Positions 1 through 16,135 of a DNA stretch of 62,000 nucleotides are shown piece by piece; position 1 is the first letter of the stretch; each line of letters begins with the position of its first letter. The position numbers and the translations under genes were made by a program. The stretch spans positions 21,750,002 through 21,812,001 of the forward strand of contig CM022665.1 of NCBI GenBank assembly GCA_012295275.1. The letters run 5' to 3'. The DNA comes from Chrysomallon squamiferum (lineage: Eukaryota > Mollusca > Gastropoda > Neomphalida > Peltospiridae). Under the pieces are notes generated by a model that did no database searches, was not told the origin of the DNA, and saw only the letters and a program-made list of their open reading frames with translations.

Positions 1-935
1 TTTTAAGAGCCAAAACCCAATAATCGTAAATTATGCGTATATTTCCAGTTTTAGAAACTTGTGTGTGACGATGTTACGAAGATGAAATATCCCTTAAAAG
101 ATGCCAGTGATAAAAACAACAAAAAAAAACAACATTAGGCTGGTCTCTGTTTTGGTAGGTTCCTGGATGTAGCATGGACCAATGATTTTTAAAAAATAAA
201 AATAGGAAATTCATTGTTTGCATACATAACAGTATATGTTTTAGAAGTTGAATATTATTATTTTTTTTTTTTTTTTTCCCCGTTGCAAAACTGGTATCAA
301 GCATTATAATTAATGTATAAAGGCAATCATTCAAATAACACGTGATCAATTTGCTTTTTACATGTAAATATAATCTCTAATACATTGAAAATGGAAATAA
401 ATATTTAAAAAAAAAAAAGAAAGAATTATAATGGTTTCAAGTACCGTTTTACAACTACATACTCAGAACTGTCCGCTATGGAGTTTTAGCAGAGTAACGT
501 ATCCACATTATGGTACTTATTGAGAATAGTCATATTGATATTCACGCGCCAGTGGCTGTGAAAAGTATTTACTTTATTTTATTTTATTACTGTTATTTAT
601 TTATTTTAATTTTTAAAAATTTTATTTTATTATTTAAAAAAAAAAAAAAAAAAATTATTATTATTTTTTTTGTGTGTGTGTGGGGGGGGTTTGGCTGGAG
701 ACATCGTAATAATATCTAAAATGGGTACGAGATGGTATGACGTCAAAGTTAACAAAAAAATTATAAAACATTGTTTCGAACTTTGCAGCAATTTTTACTC
801 TATAATAGACATCTGTGTATACGATGCATTGATTAAATGCCATATTTCCCCAAATTACTTTTAATAATCCATGCAGAATAATTTGCATTATGAAGGAATA
901 CGAGTTTAAAAGTTTGTAAACATTGATCGGCGTTC

Positions 936-953
936 GACGCTGCCATCTTGGAT
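936..953 (-). promoter_or_regulatory. YY1/TISU-like start element, possible first exon
   Basis: On the minus strand CAAGATGGCAGC matches the TISU/YY1 initiator consensus SAASATGGCGGC except for one base. The ATG at 946 opens a frame beginning MAASNADQ, and a GT donor-like site follows at 901-900 (phase 0). It lies in a GC-richer patch. If real it would be the first exon of a gene running off the left end of the window. Nothing downstream confirms it. Confidence 0.22.
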
Positions 954-2346
954 TTCGATCGGACGTTTGTGTGAGCTCGCAGAAGTTTTTAAACTTCCAA
1001 ATTCAATTATTTTACGACTATTTTCTCAACTTTTTATGATTTACACTGATAAAGATAAGAATGGTTTTTCATATTATTAAATCATAATGTCCTGAGCCTT
1101 TCGTAACTACGTTTTCAACTTAATCAAACTTTTCAAACTGGATTATTTTTGTGCAAATGCGTGCATAATAAACTAAAATTATCATTCGGTATAAGATTAA
1201 TGTATTAACTTTTCTAGCTGGCAATATTCCCCGTGTCAGAACCTAACAGAAAATAACATTCAGGTGTAGTTTTCACCCATTAAATCGGCGAAATTATGGA
1301 GGTATTTTTTCCGGTTACGTAATTTGTGCCTTTACGATTTATCGTTCCTGTTGGTCCATGCTACTGAGGGGACGAATTTCCAAAGACTACCCTATGTTTT
1401 ATTAAGACAGAAGTAAACATCTTCATGAAGCAGTTTACCTGAATAGACTTTTTTCTTACCAGTTTCTGAAGCAGACATTTAAATAACATACAACAACTTT
1501 TTAAAAAGTAGTCTCAAGCAGATAATTCTTTAAAATCACACGCAGTAAGTAATGGTTATAAACCAAATGTTTTTGTTCATTTAACGCCATGGTGTGACGT
1601 CATTATCCCTTAATCTAGTACGTCATTTGTAATTTTCTAGTAATAGATAGAGATGTTCGGTGTAGTAAGGTGAGCACATATTCACACATTCAGAAAATGA
1701 AACATTTCGAACTGATTTGATATTTATTGTATTCTTCAGCTTCTCAAATCTGCAAATGTAGCGAGACCGAGTGAGATAGAAACCCGGGGATACGTGTCAG
1801 AAATAAGTAAGGACAGTCGGTCACGTAGACGACTGGTTTTCAGGTGAAACTGTGTGACGTTTTGTGATATCCTGCCATATCGATGAAATCAATAAAAATC
1901 CGTCATTTTGACGTGTGATTATTTTTTTTTTTTTCGCTGCAAATGAATAAACTAAAAGAAAATGCTTGTGTAAAAAATTTAGTTTTTTTCCGTTTGAAAT
2001 AGGACGTTGTTTTTTTGTTGTTATTTTTGTTGCTGTTGTTGTTTTTCGGGGGATTTGTTTTGTTTGTTTATTTATTAATTTGAATGTTTTTGAATCAACA
2101 GATAAAATAATAATAAAACTATAACTGCGTGACAAACATGACACTTCGATCAGTTGTTTATTAAGAATGTATTTATTTATGTATGTATTTATTTATTTAT
2201 TCCGTTTATTTGCTTTATTTCTGAAAAGATTAATTATTTTAAGAAATGTATTGATTTATAGACTTTTACTTGCAAAGCACCGTTCTTTAATTAACAGAGA
2301 GTTAAGTGCTCGAAGCACACTTATACTTTATAAACAGTCCCAGAAC

Positions 2347-2350
<4 letters not shown>

Positions 2351-2398
<48 letters not shown>

Positions 2399-2400
2399 CA
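2351..2400. repeat. (GA)n microsatellite
   Basis: GA dinucleotide run grading into GACA/GAGACA units. It has no coding role. Confidence 0.9.
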
Positions 2401-2618
2401 GAGAGGGACCAAAATAAAAACGATGCTCTATTTCTGAAATTTACTTTTATTCCTAAATCATAATTTTATTTATATTTTGAATGTCTCGCGTTGTTATTTA
2501 CATCTCGGAATATATGATGATTAACATACAAACAGATTTATTTCTATTATACAAGTATTTGTATGACTGTAAAACATTTTACTACATATAATGTATGTAA
2601 CAGATATGGTCTTATTTT

Positions 2619-2638
2619 TTTTAATATATATATATATA

Positions 2639-2696
<58 letters not shown>
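2619..2696. repeat. (TA)n-(TC)n compound microsatellite
   Basis: A short TA run is followed by an almost perfect TC run of about 55 bases. The Arg-Glu repeat ORFs on the minus strand here are artefacts of the repeat. Confidence 0.95.
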
Positions 2697-2699
<3 letters not shown>

Positions 2700-2875
2700 A
2701 GCTATTGAGCATCCGCCCTTTGACATCTGAAGAGAAAGCTGCATGAAACAAACAGAAAACATACCAAAATATTTAACTATGAACTTAATTATAAAATCAA
2801 TTTGTTTAGATAGCAGTAGCTTACGTCATGTCAGTAGTGGGTGTTAAGTTTTAGGGGTTTTTTTTTTCGTTTTTT

Positions 2876-2879
<4 letters not shown>

Positions 2880-2938
<59 letters not shown>
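2880..2938. repeat. (TG)n microsatellite
   Basis: Uninterrupted TG run of about 59 bases. The Cys-Val ORF that reads it is not a gene. Confidence 0.95.
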
Positions 2939-2941
<3 letters not shown>

Positions 2942-3191
2942 ATTTGGGTATTTAATTTTATTTCATTTATCGCATTTTACAAGAAACAGAATGAAATCCT
3001 TTGGGTAAAACCAGTTTGCGTCGCCTGCAGTGATAACACTATGTATTTTTTTTTTTTTTTTTTTAACCTTTCTTTTTAGAGAATGCCTTTCAGACAAAGG
3101 GGAGAGAATCCAGCGCAATCACTACAGTATTAGTAAAATACGATAAATGAATAAATAATTAATTAAAACTGAATATCCAAATATCGAAAAA

Positions 3192-3230
3192 ATATATATG
3201 TGTGTGTGTGTGTGTGTCTATGTGTCTATG

Positions 3231-3261
<31 letters not shown>

Positions 3262-3320
3262 CACACACACATACATGCATACACACATACACACACACAC
3301 ATACATATACACAAACATAT
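3192..3320. repeat. TG/TATG/CA compound simple repeat
   Basis: TG, TATG and CA/CATA runs follow one another. The TATG side can pair with the CATA side, so the block is partly palindromic. Confidence 0.85.
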
Positions 3321-4097
3321 CATATTTATGCGGTCGATGAATATACAAATCCATATTCTACATTTTAGCTACGTCATTATTTTTATTATAATAATAAAAC
3401 TGTTACATTTCTCAACCTGAAATCAGAACGGAAAAAGCCAACTAGTCTAATATCATCCATATTTGAATCTTTACATGATCACGTGATTACGTACAGTAAC
3501 CGATGAATGAGATTTTTGTTCTCAGCAGATTGGTTATGGCATAACTGATGATGCCGAGTTATCTCTGAGATAAGAAACACTTTCAACAGTTCCTCAGGCC
3601 ACTATTTTATGTAAAATTATCAACGTGTATTCAAAAAAATTATAATATTAATAGAATAAAAAAAAAAAAAATAATAAAAGGCTTTCAAAAAACCCCAGTA
3701 ATTTAAAATGGAATGACGATTTTACTAATATGAGAAATTTTGTAGAAGCACATTTTTATTTTATTTTTTATTTTTTTAAATTGATAAAGATATCTGAACT
3801 TATTCAGAAACGTAACTGATACGATATCAGACAGTTTTTAATTTTTCCTGCATATTTAGTTTTGTGCCCCTTCCGATACTAAATCTGAAATGGAAATATT
3901 TGCAGTAATATACATCCCTAATCCTAGAATATAGCTGTAACCATTAAATATTATAAAGTATTTTTGACAACCGCCTTTAAACTTTCTAAGTTTAAATATG
4001 ATATAGATAGCTTACCCGTGCAGATAAAACATCTTAACAGAGTCAGTTTTAGTTAGCAGTAAGACAGTAAAATGTCAGTCCACAAACTATACACAAT

Positions 4098-4100
<3 letters not shown>

Positions 4101-4182
<82 letters not shown>

Positions 4183-4202
4183 TCTCTCTCTCTCTCTCTC
4201 TC
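4101..4202. repeat. (TC)n microsatellite
   Basis: TC run of about 100 bases with one interruption near 4179. It lies about 115 bp past the stop codon of receptor gene B, on the 3' side of that minus-strand gene. Confidence 0.95.
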
Positions 4203-4318
4203 TTCCCATATGTGTCCTTCTGAGTCATATTAAGTGATGATTTCTAAAGTGAAAAGAGAGATAGACCGTGTCTATATTTTCTCCAGTTTGTGCTGAACAA
4301 ACGTGTCACTACTCGATG

Positions 4319-8660
<4,342 letters not shown>

Positions 8661-9992
8661 CTGTTAAAATCAGATAAACAAATAATCAAACACACATAAC
8701 AAACAAAGCAAATAAATAAATAAATGATAATGATCATAATACTACTACGACTACTTCTAATAATAATATAAAAATAATAATAACAACAACAACATAATAC
8801 AAATATCAGTAAATAAATAATTAATAAATAAATACAAATAATAAAGCAGCATAACTATATAGCAGTAACAGCATTAGTAGTAGTTATAATTTTAGTAGTA
8901 ATAATAAATAAATAGCCATAGTACTGTATGTATGTAATTATGAATGTGTTTATGTCCATATGTATGTATATATGCATATTTGCAATCATGCATATATGTA
9001 TGTATGTATGTATATATGTATGTATGTATAGGATTCTTGTTAGATGGACTAAAATGTTTTAGCAAGTAGCCCAGTTATTTAAGAAGTATACACAATGTAT
9101 AAATAACGAACAGGCCTGAATGTTCTGACTTGATTAATGTAATTTTACGTGCCTGCTGTGATATGAATGTTAGAATATCAAAAAACAATTTTTATATTTT
9201 CAAGTTATTATTTAACTTTTTTGGGAGATACATCATCCCTCATAAGAAAGTATAATAAAATAAATCTTTTGAACAAAATGATTCGTCCTGTACTTAATGA
9301 CGTCACGACAGAATACTTTTTTATGTAGACTGTTTCTTCGTATCACCAAATGAGCAAACTGAGATGTAATTAAATGTAAATATAGAACTTAATCTGTACA
9401 AACCATTGTTTATCAGAAATGCTGGAATCAAAATAACGTAATGGAACAGCTTCATATTATTATGTCTCTTCAAGTATTTTTATATCTGCAAAACAAAAGT
9501 ATTTCATCGTATTATAAATTGTTGCTTTTTGTTGGTTTGGTGTGGAATTGGAGTTTTCTTATTTATTTATTTATTTATTTATTTATTATTATTATTGTTG
9601 TTGTTCTTGTTGTTGTTGTTGTTGTTATTATAGGTCAGCTTATTACTTGAAAATTGTTTTTATATTAGGAACTGAGGTTAATAACTTAAAGTGTACTTAC
9701 GATAATCATGAGGAAGGCTAAAAGCTTTGCAATAGGAAATAGTTGTATGTTATTCGACAATTATCATGAAACAGTTTTCCCTTTAAAATTTTGTTTCTTG
9801 TTAAAATTAAATGTAAATTAAGTCTCCATGAACTCGAAAATATTTAAAGTTGAAGCTTAGATAAATACACATTCACTTGATGATGCTCCATTTTTATTTA
9901 GCCGTATAACGTCATTGCTGACGTCATATGTGATCATTTGTTCCTTTATCTATTTGTCAGACATCATGTTTTGTTTCGGCTTATTTTCATTC

Positions 9993-9998
9993 TTTCTT

Positions 9999-10036
<38 letters not shown>

Positions 10037-10070
10037 CTCTTCTTTCATTCATTTTTTTTTTTTTTTTTTT
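9993..10070. repeat. Poly-T tract
   Basis: Two long T runs with a short TC interruption. It could be a LINE/SINE tail on the minus strand, but no element body was recognised beside it. Confidence 0.9.
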
Positions 10071-10172
10071 ATATTTTTATTTTAAATAGCGTGATCTCTG
10101 TATGAAAGGTAATTAACAGCATAAATAATTACATATCGCCTGGTGCCGAACAAAAGTGAACATATGTTTATA

Positions 10173-10263
10173 ACAGGCATGGGCAACCTTTTTAATGACG
10201 CAATAGTTAAACATCAACATGTAGAGTACTGAAGCGTCCTGGGTTCAAATCCAGGTACTATTA
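10173..10263 (+). repeat. tRNA-like (SINE) relic next to a hAT-like end
   Basis: The stretch CCTGG-GTTCAAAT-CCAGG forms a perfect 5-bp T stem with a good RNA polymerase III B box (GGTTCAAATCC). The whole tRNA-sized segment runs 10193-10263, but the acceptor stem pairs poorly. Just upstream CAGGCATGGGCAACC resembles a hAT terminal repeat. It is best read as a decayed SINE or tRNA pseudogene inside transposon debris. Confidence 0.4.
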
Positions 10264-10486
10264 CCAGCTAAATCCTACATCGAGAGGCGTAAGATCATAT
10301 ATACTACACTCATTCATCTTTCTAGACAATGTTTGAAGACTACCTGAATTTGTTCACCACATGATCAGTTTGCATAGACACTTTGACCTTGTATATACAA
10401 GACCTGTTTATGATAATTATGTTTTCTATATCAAATACTTCTTGTTGAAAATGTTTTGACTTCTGTCTAATAGTATAAATTATTAC

Positions 10487-10571
10487 TTTGTAAATATAAT
10501 TCGGAGGTGGAAGAATCATTCTCAGTGTCCGTGGCTAACAGTGTAGATAACAATAGACAAAAATGACCCAT
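10487..10571 (-). CDS. Candidate signal-peptide exon of receptor gene B
   Basis: The ATG at 10571 on the minus strand opens MGHFCLLLSTLLATDTEN, a short hydrophobic signal-like start. The frame ends at a GT donor (CAAA|GTAATA) in phase 1, which is the phase the first Ig exon of gene B (8660) needs. No other good ATG plus hydrophobic stretch was found upstream of that exon. The sequence is short and the donor only moderate, so this is a candidate. Confidence 0.4.
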
Positions 10572-10739
10572 CAGACGCAACAGACATCGACAAACCAACA
10601 TAATTCGACTACATGCAGATCCTACAACCCGACTATTGTTGGGATTGTTATTGTTATTGTTACTTTCTTGTCGTCGTCATTATCGTTATTATTACTGGTG
10701 TTGATTTATTTTTCTTTACTGATTTATTCCCACTTCTTC

Positions 10740-10876
10740 TTCTTCTTCTTATTTATTTATTTATTTCATTTCATTTCATTCATTTCATTTATTTCATTTT
10801 ATTTCATTTTATTTTATTTATTCATTTATTTTATTATTAGTATTATATTATATTATATTATATTATATTATATTAT
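10740..10876. repeat. ATTT/TTTCA/TATAT simple repeats
   Basis: Runs of TTC, ATTT, TTTCA and TATAT pentamers. Phe/Ile/Leu-rich ORFs across it are artefacts. Confidence 0.9.
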
Positions 10877-11138
10877 ACAGTTTTGGTTTGGTTCTTTCCT
10901 TTTGTTTTGATGTGGGGTGTATTACATTTGTAGTTCGATTAATTAATCCCCCGATTTTACCGCATATTTCAAAACCGCATTAAACAAAGACGAAAATGTA
11001 TGAAAATTGTTAAAATGAACCTTGTAAATAATAACACAATAATAAAAATAAAATAAAATTTATTTTGACTTTAATACATGTATTTTATAACCTAAAGTCG
11101 AACATTACGCTACACGTCATCAGCATAAAATTTGAAAT

Positions 11139-11148
11139 GGCGCGAAAA
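11139..11148 (-). promoter_or_regulatory. E2F-like site
   Basis: GGCGCGAAAA is a clean E2F-type motif in CpG-poor surroundings, with ATTGGCTGA (CCAAT-box-like) nearby at about 11168. It lies about 570 bp upstream of the candidate first exon of receptor gene B, so it could belong to that promoter. Confidence 0.2.
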
Positions 11149-11330
11149 ACGATCTTCTTCTGATCGCTGATTGGCTGATGCTAATAAAAACAGATTCGCG
11201 GGGGAAAAAAAGAAAGAAACACACACACATATATGCCCCCATAAAAAAAAAAAAAAAAAAAAAAGACCAATGAAGCCGTCAGAGAAACATCAATATCGCT
11301 GCTATTACGACATGATGAAAAAAGTCAGAT

Positions 11331-11473
11331 ATCTGTATTGTGGTAAGTTTCCTGTTCTAATATTCCTGTCAGAACAGACTAATTAAATGCTTCACCCCCA
11401 CCCTCAAAAAATTAATTAATTAATCAGTCTGCTGAAGCGAATATCAGATACGGAAACTTACTACAATACAGAC
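11331..11473. repeat. Long inverted repeat (hairpin)
   Basis: Arms 11331-11389 and 11411-11473 are reverse complements with roughly 80% matching. The clearest match is CTGTATTGTGGTAAGTTTCC against GGAAACTTACTACAATACAG. The loop is about 21 bases. It lies just past the 3' end of receptor gene A. Confidence 0.7.
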
Positions 11474-11486
11474 ATATATAATTTGT

Positions 11487-11492
11487 TTTATT
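11487..11492 (-). terminator. Candidate poly(A) signal of receptor gene A
   Basis: AATAAA on the minus strand, about 90 bp past the stop codon of gene A. Confidence 0.4.
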
Positions 11493-11582
11493 ATTATTAT
11501 TATTTGACATATTTTAGATAAGCTTTCCAAATACGTTGTATCTTATGTGATAGATTCATTCGCTGTTGTCGTTGTTACGTTG

Positions 11583-14500
11583 CTACTGGTCGTCTGCTTT
11601 GGAAACATTTTCTTCTGATTCGAAAGCAAGGTTGTCATGGCTCCCTGAGGACTCCTCATCAACGTCCTCAAACAATCTCAGTGTGGGAATCTCTAAACTT
11701 TTTTTGTATCTCAGTTCCGGCACCTCCGACCCTATTTCTGGACGAACGTCGAACGCCACGTGCTTTTCTGACGATTCCTCTGGTTTCGATCTCTTCGACC
11801 TTGGCGTAAAAGGCGAGGACTGCAAATATTTCCGGTAGATGGCACCGGGTGACATGATTTTTTTGTGCTCCTCAAATAATTCTTTGGCAGACATTCTTCG
11901 ACTAGAAGGAGTGGACTCTTCTGTTGATACGTTGGCTGATCTGTAATAATAAGACTGATAATAAGAAGTAGTTGCAATGGTAGTAGTTGTAGTAGAGGTA
12001 GTACTAGTAGTAGTAGTAGAAGTACTTGTATTAGTAGTAGAAATTGCAATACAGATAGAAGTAGTTGTAATAGGAGTAGCATTAGAAGACGTAGTGGAAG
12101 TATTAGTAGTAATAGTAGTAATAGAAATACTGATAATAGTAATAGTAGTGGCTGAATAGGTAGTAGTAGTAGAACTAGTAGTAGAAGTATTAGTAGTAAA
12201 ACTAGTAATAGAAGTGCTGGTAGTAGTAGTAATAGCAACAGTAGAGATAGTAGTATTAGAAGTAGTAGTAATGTCTGCCAAAGAAGTAACAGTGGTAGTA
12301 TTAGAAGTAGTAGAATTAGGGTAGTAATAATAGAAGTGGTTGTTGTAGTTGTAGTAGGAGTAGTAATGGTTATAGTAATAGTAGTAATGGAAATACCAAG
12401 AACAACAGCAGCAGCAACTAAAGCAACAACAACAACAACAATAATAATAATAATAATAATAATGATAATAACAAAAATAAAAACAACAACAACAATAATA
12501 ATCAGAATAATAACAAGAGGGAGAAGAAGACAAAGCATTACGACGTACTTTTTACAAAGACATATACAAATGGAAACAATTATCACGCATGCTATAACAC
12601 AGGCAGCAACAATGACCGCCACAATGACTGAGTTCATTTCAGATTCTGAAAAAAAAAATAATAATAATAATACAAATACTAAAAAAAATGTTTTAAATAC
12701 AAACAGTCTATTCATGTGTATGTGTGTATATGTATTCATGTATATATGTATGTGTGCATGTGTTAGGATTTGAATATCCTCTGTGTTCTGTACATCAGAT
12801 TAGACTCTGCACATAGACAATCTCTGGGAACCGCACTGGCCCAGGAGGACATGTATGCATGAATGTATGTATGTATGTATGTATGTATGTACGTATGTAT
12901 GTATGTAGTCTTGTATTTATGTATGTGTACATCGATGAATGAACGGATGTAAATATGCACCTGTGGGGCGGATGTGTGTGTGTGTGTGTGTGTTGTGTTT
13001 GTGTGTGTGTGTGTGTGTGTGTATGTGTGTGAGTGTTGTTTTAATTTACGTTTATGGTGCTTTGTACACGCAGTAACGGGACAGTCCTCTGGAAAATAAT
13101 AATTAATCGCTTTTCCAGGGCAGACCTCCACCGTGTCGTCACTGTGATTATTTGTCACACACTTTCTGCTTATTATTACAGTTCTTTTGCATGCACTCGA
13201 GCAGGGTCCTTGCAGCTTAGTCCAAGGCGTCCAGTAGCCATCAGCTAGAATAATAAGTAGTAGAATAATTGATAGTAGTAGCAGTAGTAGCAGCAGTAGT
13301 AGTTACAGAAGTAGCAGTAGTAGCAGCGTTAGCAGTTATAGAAGTAGCAGCAGTAGTAGTTGTGGTAGTAGTTGTAGCAGAAGCGTTTACAGTAGTAGTA
13401 GTAGAAACGTTAGTAATAAAAAGAGTAGTACAATAAAATACAATATTATGATATACAGTAATATACAGACCCATACCATATTACACTATATCAAATCAAA
13501 CCATGTTAAACAGACATATCACATTAAACCATATGACACCATGCTAAACCATCATCCTTACTATATCACATAAAGAACTAAGTCACATCATAGCGAACTA
13601 GACCATATCAGACTAAGCTAAATCACAACACTATGCCATACAAATTTACTATACTGTTCTGTTTGAGCTGCAGTGCAATACACTAGACATTACAGTACAA
13701 TGCAGTACAATGCAATACAATGCATTACATTACAATATAATACTATACAATTCAACACAATTACAATTACAATATTACAATACAATACTATACAATTCAA
13801 CACAATGCAATACAATCCAGTACAATACAAAACGATACATCACATTACTATACAGTTCAATACAATACAATATAATGCAGTACAATACGATGCGTTATAC
13901 TACAATACAATACTATACAATTCAACACAATACTGTACAATGCAGTACAAGATAAAACGACACATTATACGTCAATACAATGCGGCACAGTGCAGTACTA
14001 TACATTTCAACACAATGCAGTACAGTGCAGTACAATACAGTAATTACAATACAATACAGTACAATATAATACTTTACAATTCAACACAATACAGTAAAAT
14101 ACAATACAATGCAACACACTAAAATACAGTAATACAACACAGTACAGTGCAATACACTACCTTATTGTACAATACAATACATTAAGGTATGTTGTACTAT
14201 ACACTATGCTTCATTATAATAAAATACGCTGAAATATATCACACTACTCTCCGTTACACTACTGTGAAGTATACCATATTACACTATACTTCACAATAAT
14301 ACAATAAACTGTACTGTACAATACCACACTATCCTAAAACGTATCACACTAGCCTATGTTACATACCACTGTGATTTCTAGTTTACACTATACTTTACTA
14401 TAACACAATGCACTAAACTGTACTGTACAATACTCTACTATACTAAAACATAACACTATATTACACTATGATATACCAAGCAATACTATACTACTCTATA

Positions 14501-15456
14501 CTATACTATACTATTTATTGTACATTGTACCATGCTGCATTATACTATAGTATGCTACACTACACTATACAAGGCTATACTCTACTACACTATGCCATAC
14601 TATACTGTACAAACCTGTATCATACTAAAACATATCACACTATATTACAACATATACTATAATATACTATACAGTACAAAAAACTATACTAAAACATATA
14701 ACACTATATTACACCATGCACTATACTATATTTTACCGTACAAAATTGCATTATACTCAAACATATCACATTATATTATACCATATACTATATTACTCTA
14801 TATTGTAAAAAATTGCCTTATAATAAAAGATATTACACTATATTGCACCATACACGATAATATACTGTTCTGTACAAAACTACACTAAACTAAAACATAT
14901 CACTATATTACATAATACACTATACTATACTGTACAGAATTGCATTACACGAAACCATATCACATTATGTTACATCATACACTACACTATACTATACTAT
15001 ACTGTACAAAACTACGTTATACTAAAACATAACACACTATATAACACCATACACTATACTATACCACACTTTAGTACACTACAATACTGATATACTTACC
15101 CTTATATTTCACAGGGAAACTGTTGCTCTGTACGCCTCCTTTTTTTGTTTTACAAAACCATGTCTTAAGGTCATATTTTTCTATAGATCTAATTAATAAT
15201 ACGTATTTTCTGACGCTTGAATCCTTCGTCATTGAGTCACAATGAATTCTATACCTAAGAAAATTGATCACCATTAATCCACTACAATGGCCTTTCTCTT
15301 GCCTGATCTCGGCAACGAATCTGCTGTTACCTTTGTCATCTGAGTAGAACTGCACTGTATCCTCGAAATTGGTGGCATCTGTGACAACGCACACTAAATA
15401 GTATGGCTGACTGGGAAGGGCATAGTTTAAATACGCCGACAAAAATACGGCGCAAT
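11583..15456 (-). CDS. Receptor gene A: Ig-TSP1-TM-tail
   Basis: Minus-strand paralog of gene B. Exons: Ig 15100-15456 (phase 1-1), TSP1 13050-13244 (phase 1-1), TM 12549-12645, tail 11583-11940 with stop. The Ig-like exon has YYLVCVVTDA, VQFY, an extra cysteine pair (GHCSG, IHCDS) and KTWFCK. The TSP1 exon reads DGYWTPW, then CSSACK, RKCV and CPVTACTK. The TM exon has MNSVIVAVIVAACVIACVII followed by VSICICLCKK. The 119-residue tail is Ser/Lys/Glu-rich, contains KELFEEHKKIM and an RVxF-type motif (KHVAF), and ends acidic. Borders are GT-AG (donors gtaagt, gtaaat, gtacgt) and the phases join without stops. About 335 aa are covered. The signal-peptide exon was not found, so the N-terminus is missing. 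Predicted type I membrane receptor or adhesion protein; ligand unknown. Confidence 0.78.
11960..12530. repeat. GTA/AGT and AAC/AAT trinucleotide tract
   Basis: Imperfect trinucleotide repeats fill the intron between the tail and TM exons of gene A. The long Thr/Ser/Leu-rich frames here are repeat translations joined in frame to real exons. Confidence 0.9.
12700..13045. repeat. TATG and TG simple repeats
   Basis: TATG runs (about 12855-12905) and TG runs (12973-13030) in the intron between the TM and TSP1 exons of gene A. Confidence 0.9.
13252..13425. repeat. (AGT/AGC)n trinucleotide tract
   Basis: Imperfect AGTAGC repeats immediately upstream of the TSP1 exon of gene A (on the coding strand). 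The Thr-rich minus ORF is an artefact. Confidence 0.9.
13660..15065. repeat. Degenerate TACAA/TATAC pentamer satellite
   Basis: About 1.4 kb of imperfect 5-bp units drifts from TACAA (left) to TATAC/ACACTA (right). It fills most of the intron between the Ig and TSP1 exons of gene A. Stops are rare in some frames because the unit lacks them, giving Asn/Gln/Tyr-rich false ORFs. Confidence 0.9.
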
Positions 15457-15599
15457 CTGAAATAAAATTTCAAAACGAAAAGTTTATTAGAGCTAGAACA
15501 ACATCAGATATTTTGAAATGATTGAAATATAAGTTAAAGATGACTGAACGTATGTTTATTGCAAAATATATATCACGTTTGCTCGACTCGTCTCCACTC

Positions 15600-15610
15600 T
15601 CTCTTCCCCG

Positions 15611-15681
<71 letters not shown>
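15600..15681. repeat. (TC)n microsatellite
   Basis: TC run upstream of the first recognised exon of receptor gene A. Confidence 0.95.
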
Positions 15682-15688
<7 letters not shown>

Positions 15689-15839
15689 ACTAATAATTAG
15701 AATATATTCACAAACCACAAACGGTAAGTAAGCCAAGAATTACAGTAATCTTAATCTCCAACACTTTTATGTTTGATCTGCACCTAGAAAACAAAATGTT
15801 CACATCTACACGTAATGATGTAACACAAATAACCTAATA

Positions 15840-16135
15840 ACTACATATATACATACACAGATATACATAGATACATACATACACATATACATACATACAT
15901 AGATAATACATACACATAAATAATTATATGCATACAAATATGCATTCATAGATGCATCCATCCATGCATCCATCCACCCATCCTTCCATCCATACATATA
16001 TACACATACTTAAACACACTAAACATATAGATGGATAGATAGATAGATAGATATTTACACACATACATACGGATAAACATCCATACAAATATATATATAT
16101 ACATACATACTGATATCGACAGATACACACACACA
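15840..16135. repeat. TACA/CATCC/GATA simple repeats
   Basis: Mixed tetramer repeats. Cys/Met/Tyr-rich minus ORFs here are artefacts. Confidence 0.9.

Larger units (their letters stand above)
1..4318. other. Gene-poor left flank
   Basis: No convincing multi-exon gene or long non-repetitive ORF is visible on either strand. The stretch is AT-rich with poly-A/poly-T runs (about 258-278, 639-654, 1921-1934, 3046-3064) and microsatellites listed separately. The short ORFs here are read through poly-A, GA/TC or TG repeats. A GC-richer patch near 905-990 holds a possible start or promoter element, listed separately. Confidence 0.6.
8661..10486. other. AT-rich intron or spacer upstream of gene B Ig1
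   Basis: Holds AAT/ATA trinucleotide runs (8720-8915), TATG runs (about 8925-9030), ATTT/TTG runs (9555-9640) and a poly-T tract (9993-10070). Apart from the tRNA-like relic at 10193-10263 no gene is visible. Confidence 0.55.

Noticed and set aside
2521-3079. Arg-Glu and Cys-Val repeat ORFs
   Set aside because: Microsatellite translations.
11583-12739. Long minus-strand ORFs of 316 and 335 residues rich in Thr/Ser or Leu
   Set aside because: Most of their length is translated trinucleotide repeat. Only the TM exon (12549-12645) and tail exon (11583-11940) look real, and they are joined by splicing.
13673-14888. Plus-strand Gln/Tyr/Asn-rich ORFs up to 149 residues
   Set aside because: They read a TACAA/TATAC pentamer satellite; length comes from the repeat lacking stops.
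15700-15800. Hydrophobic minus-strand stretch (KITVILGLLTVC) with a phase-1 donor, considered as the gene A signal-peptide exon
   Set aside because: No in-frame ATG precedes it; the nearest ATG is in another frame. It could still be an internal piece, but the evidence is too thin.
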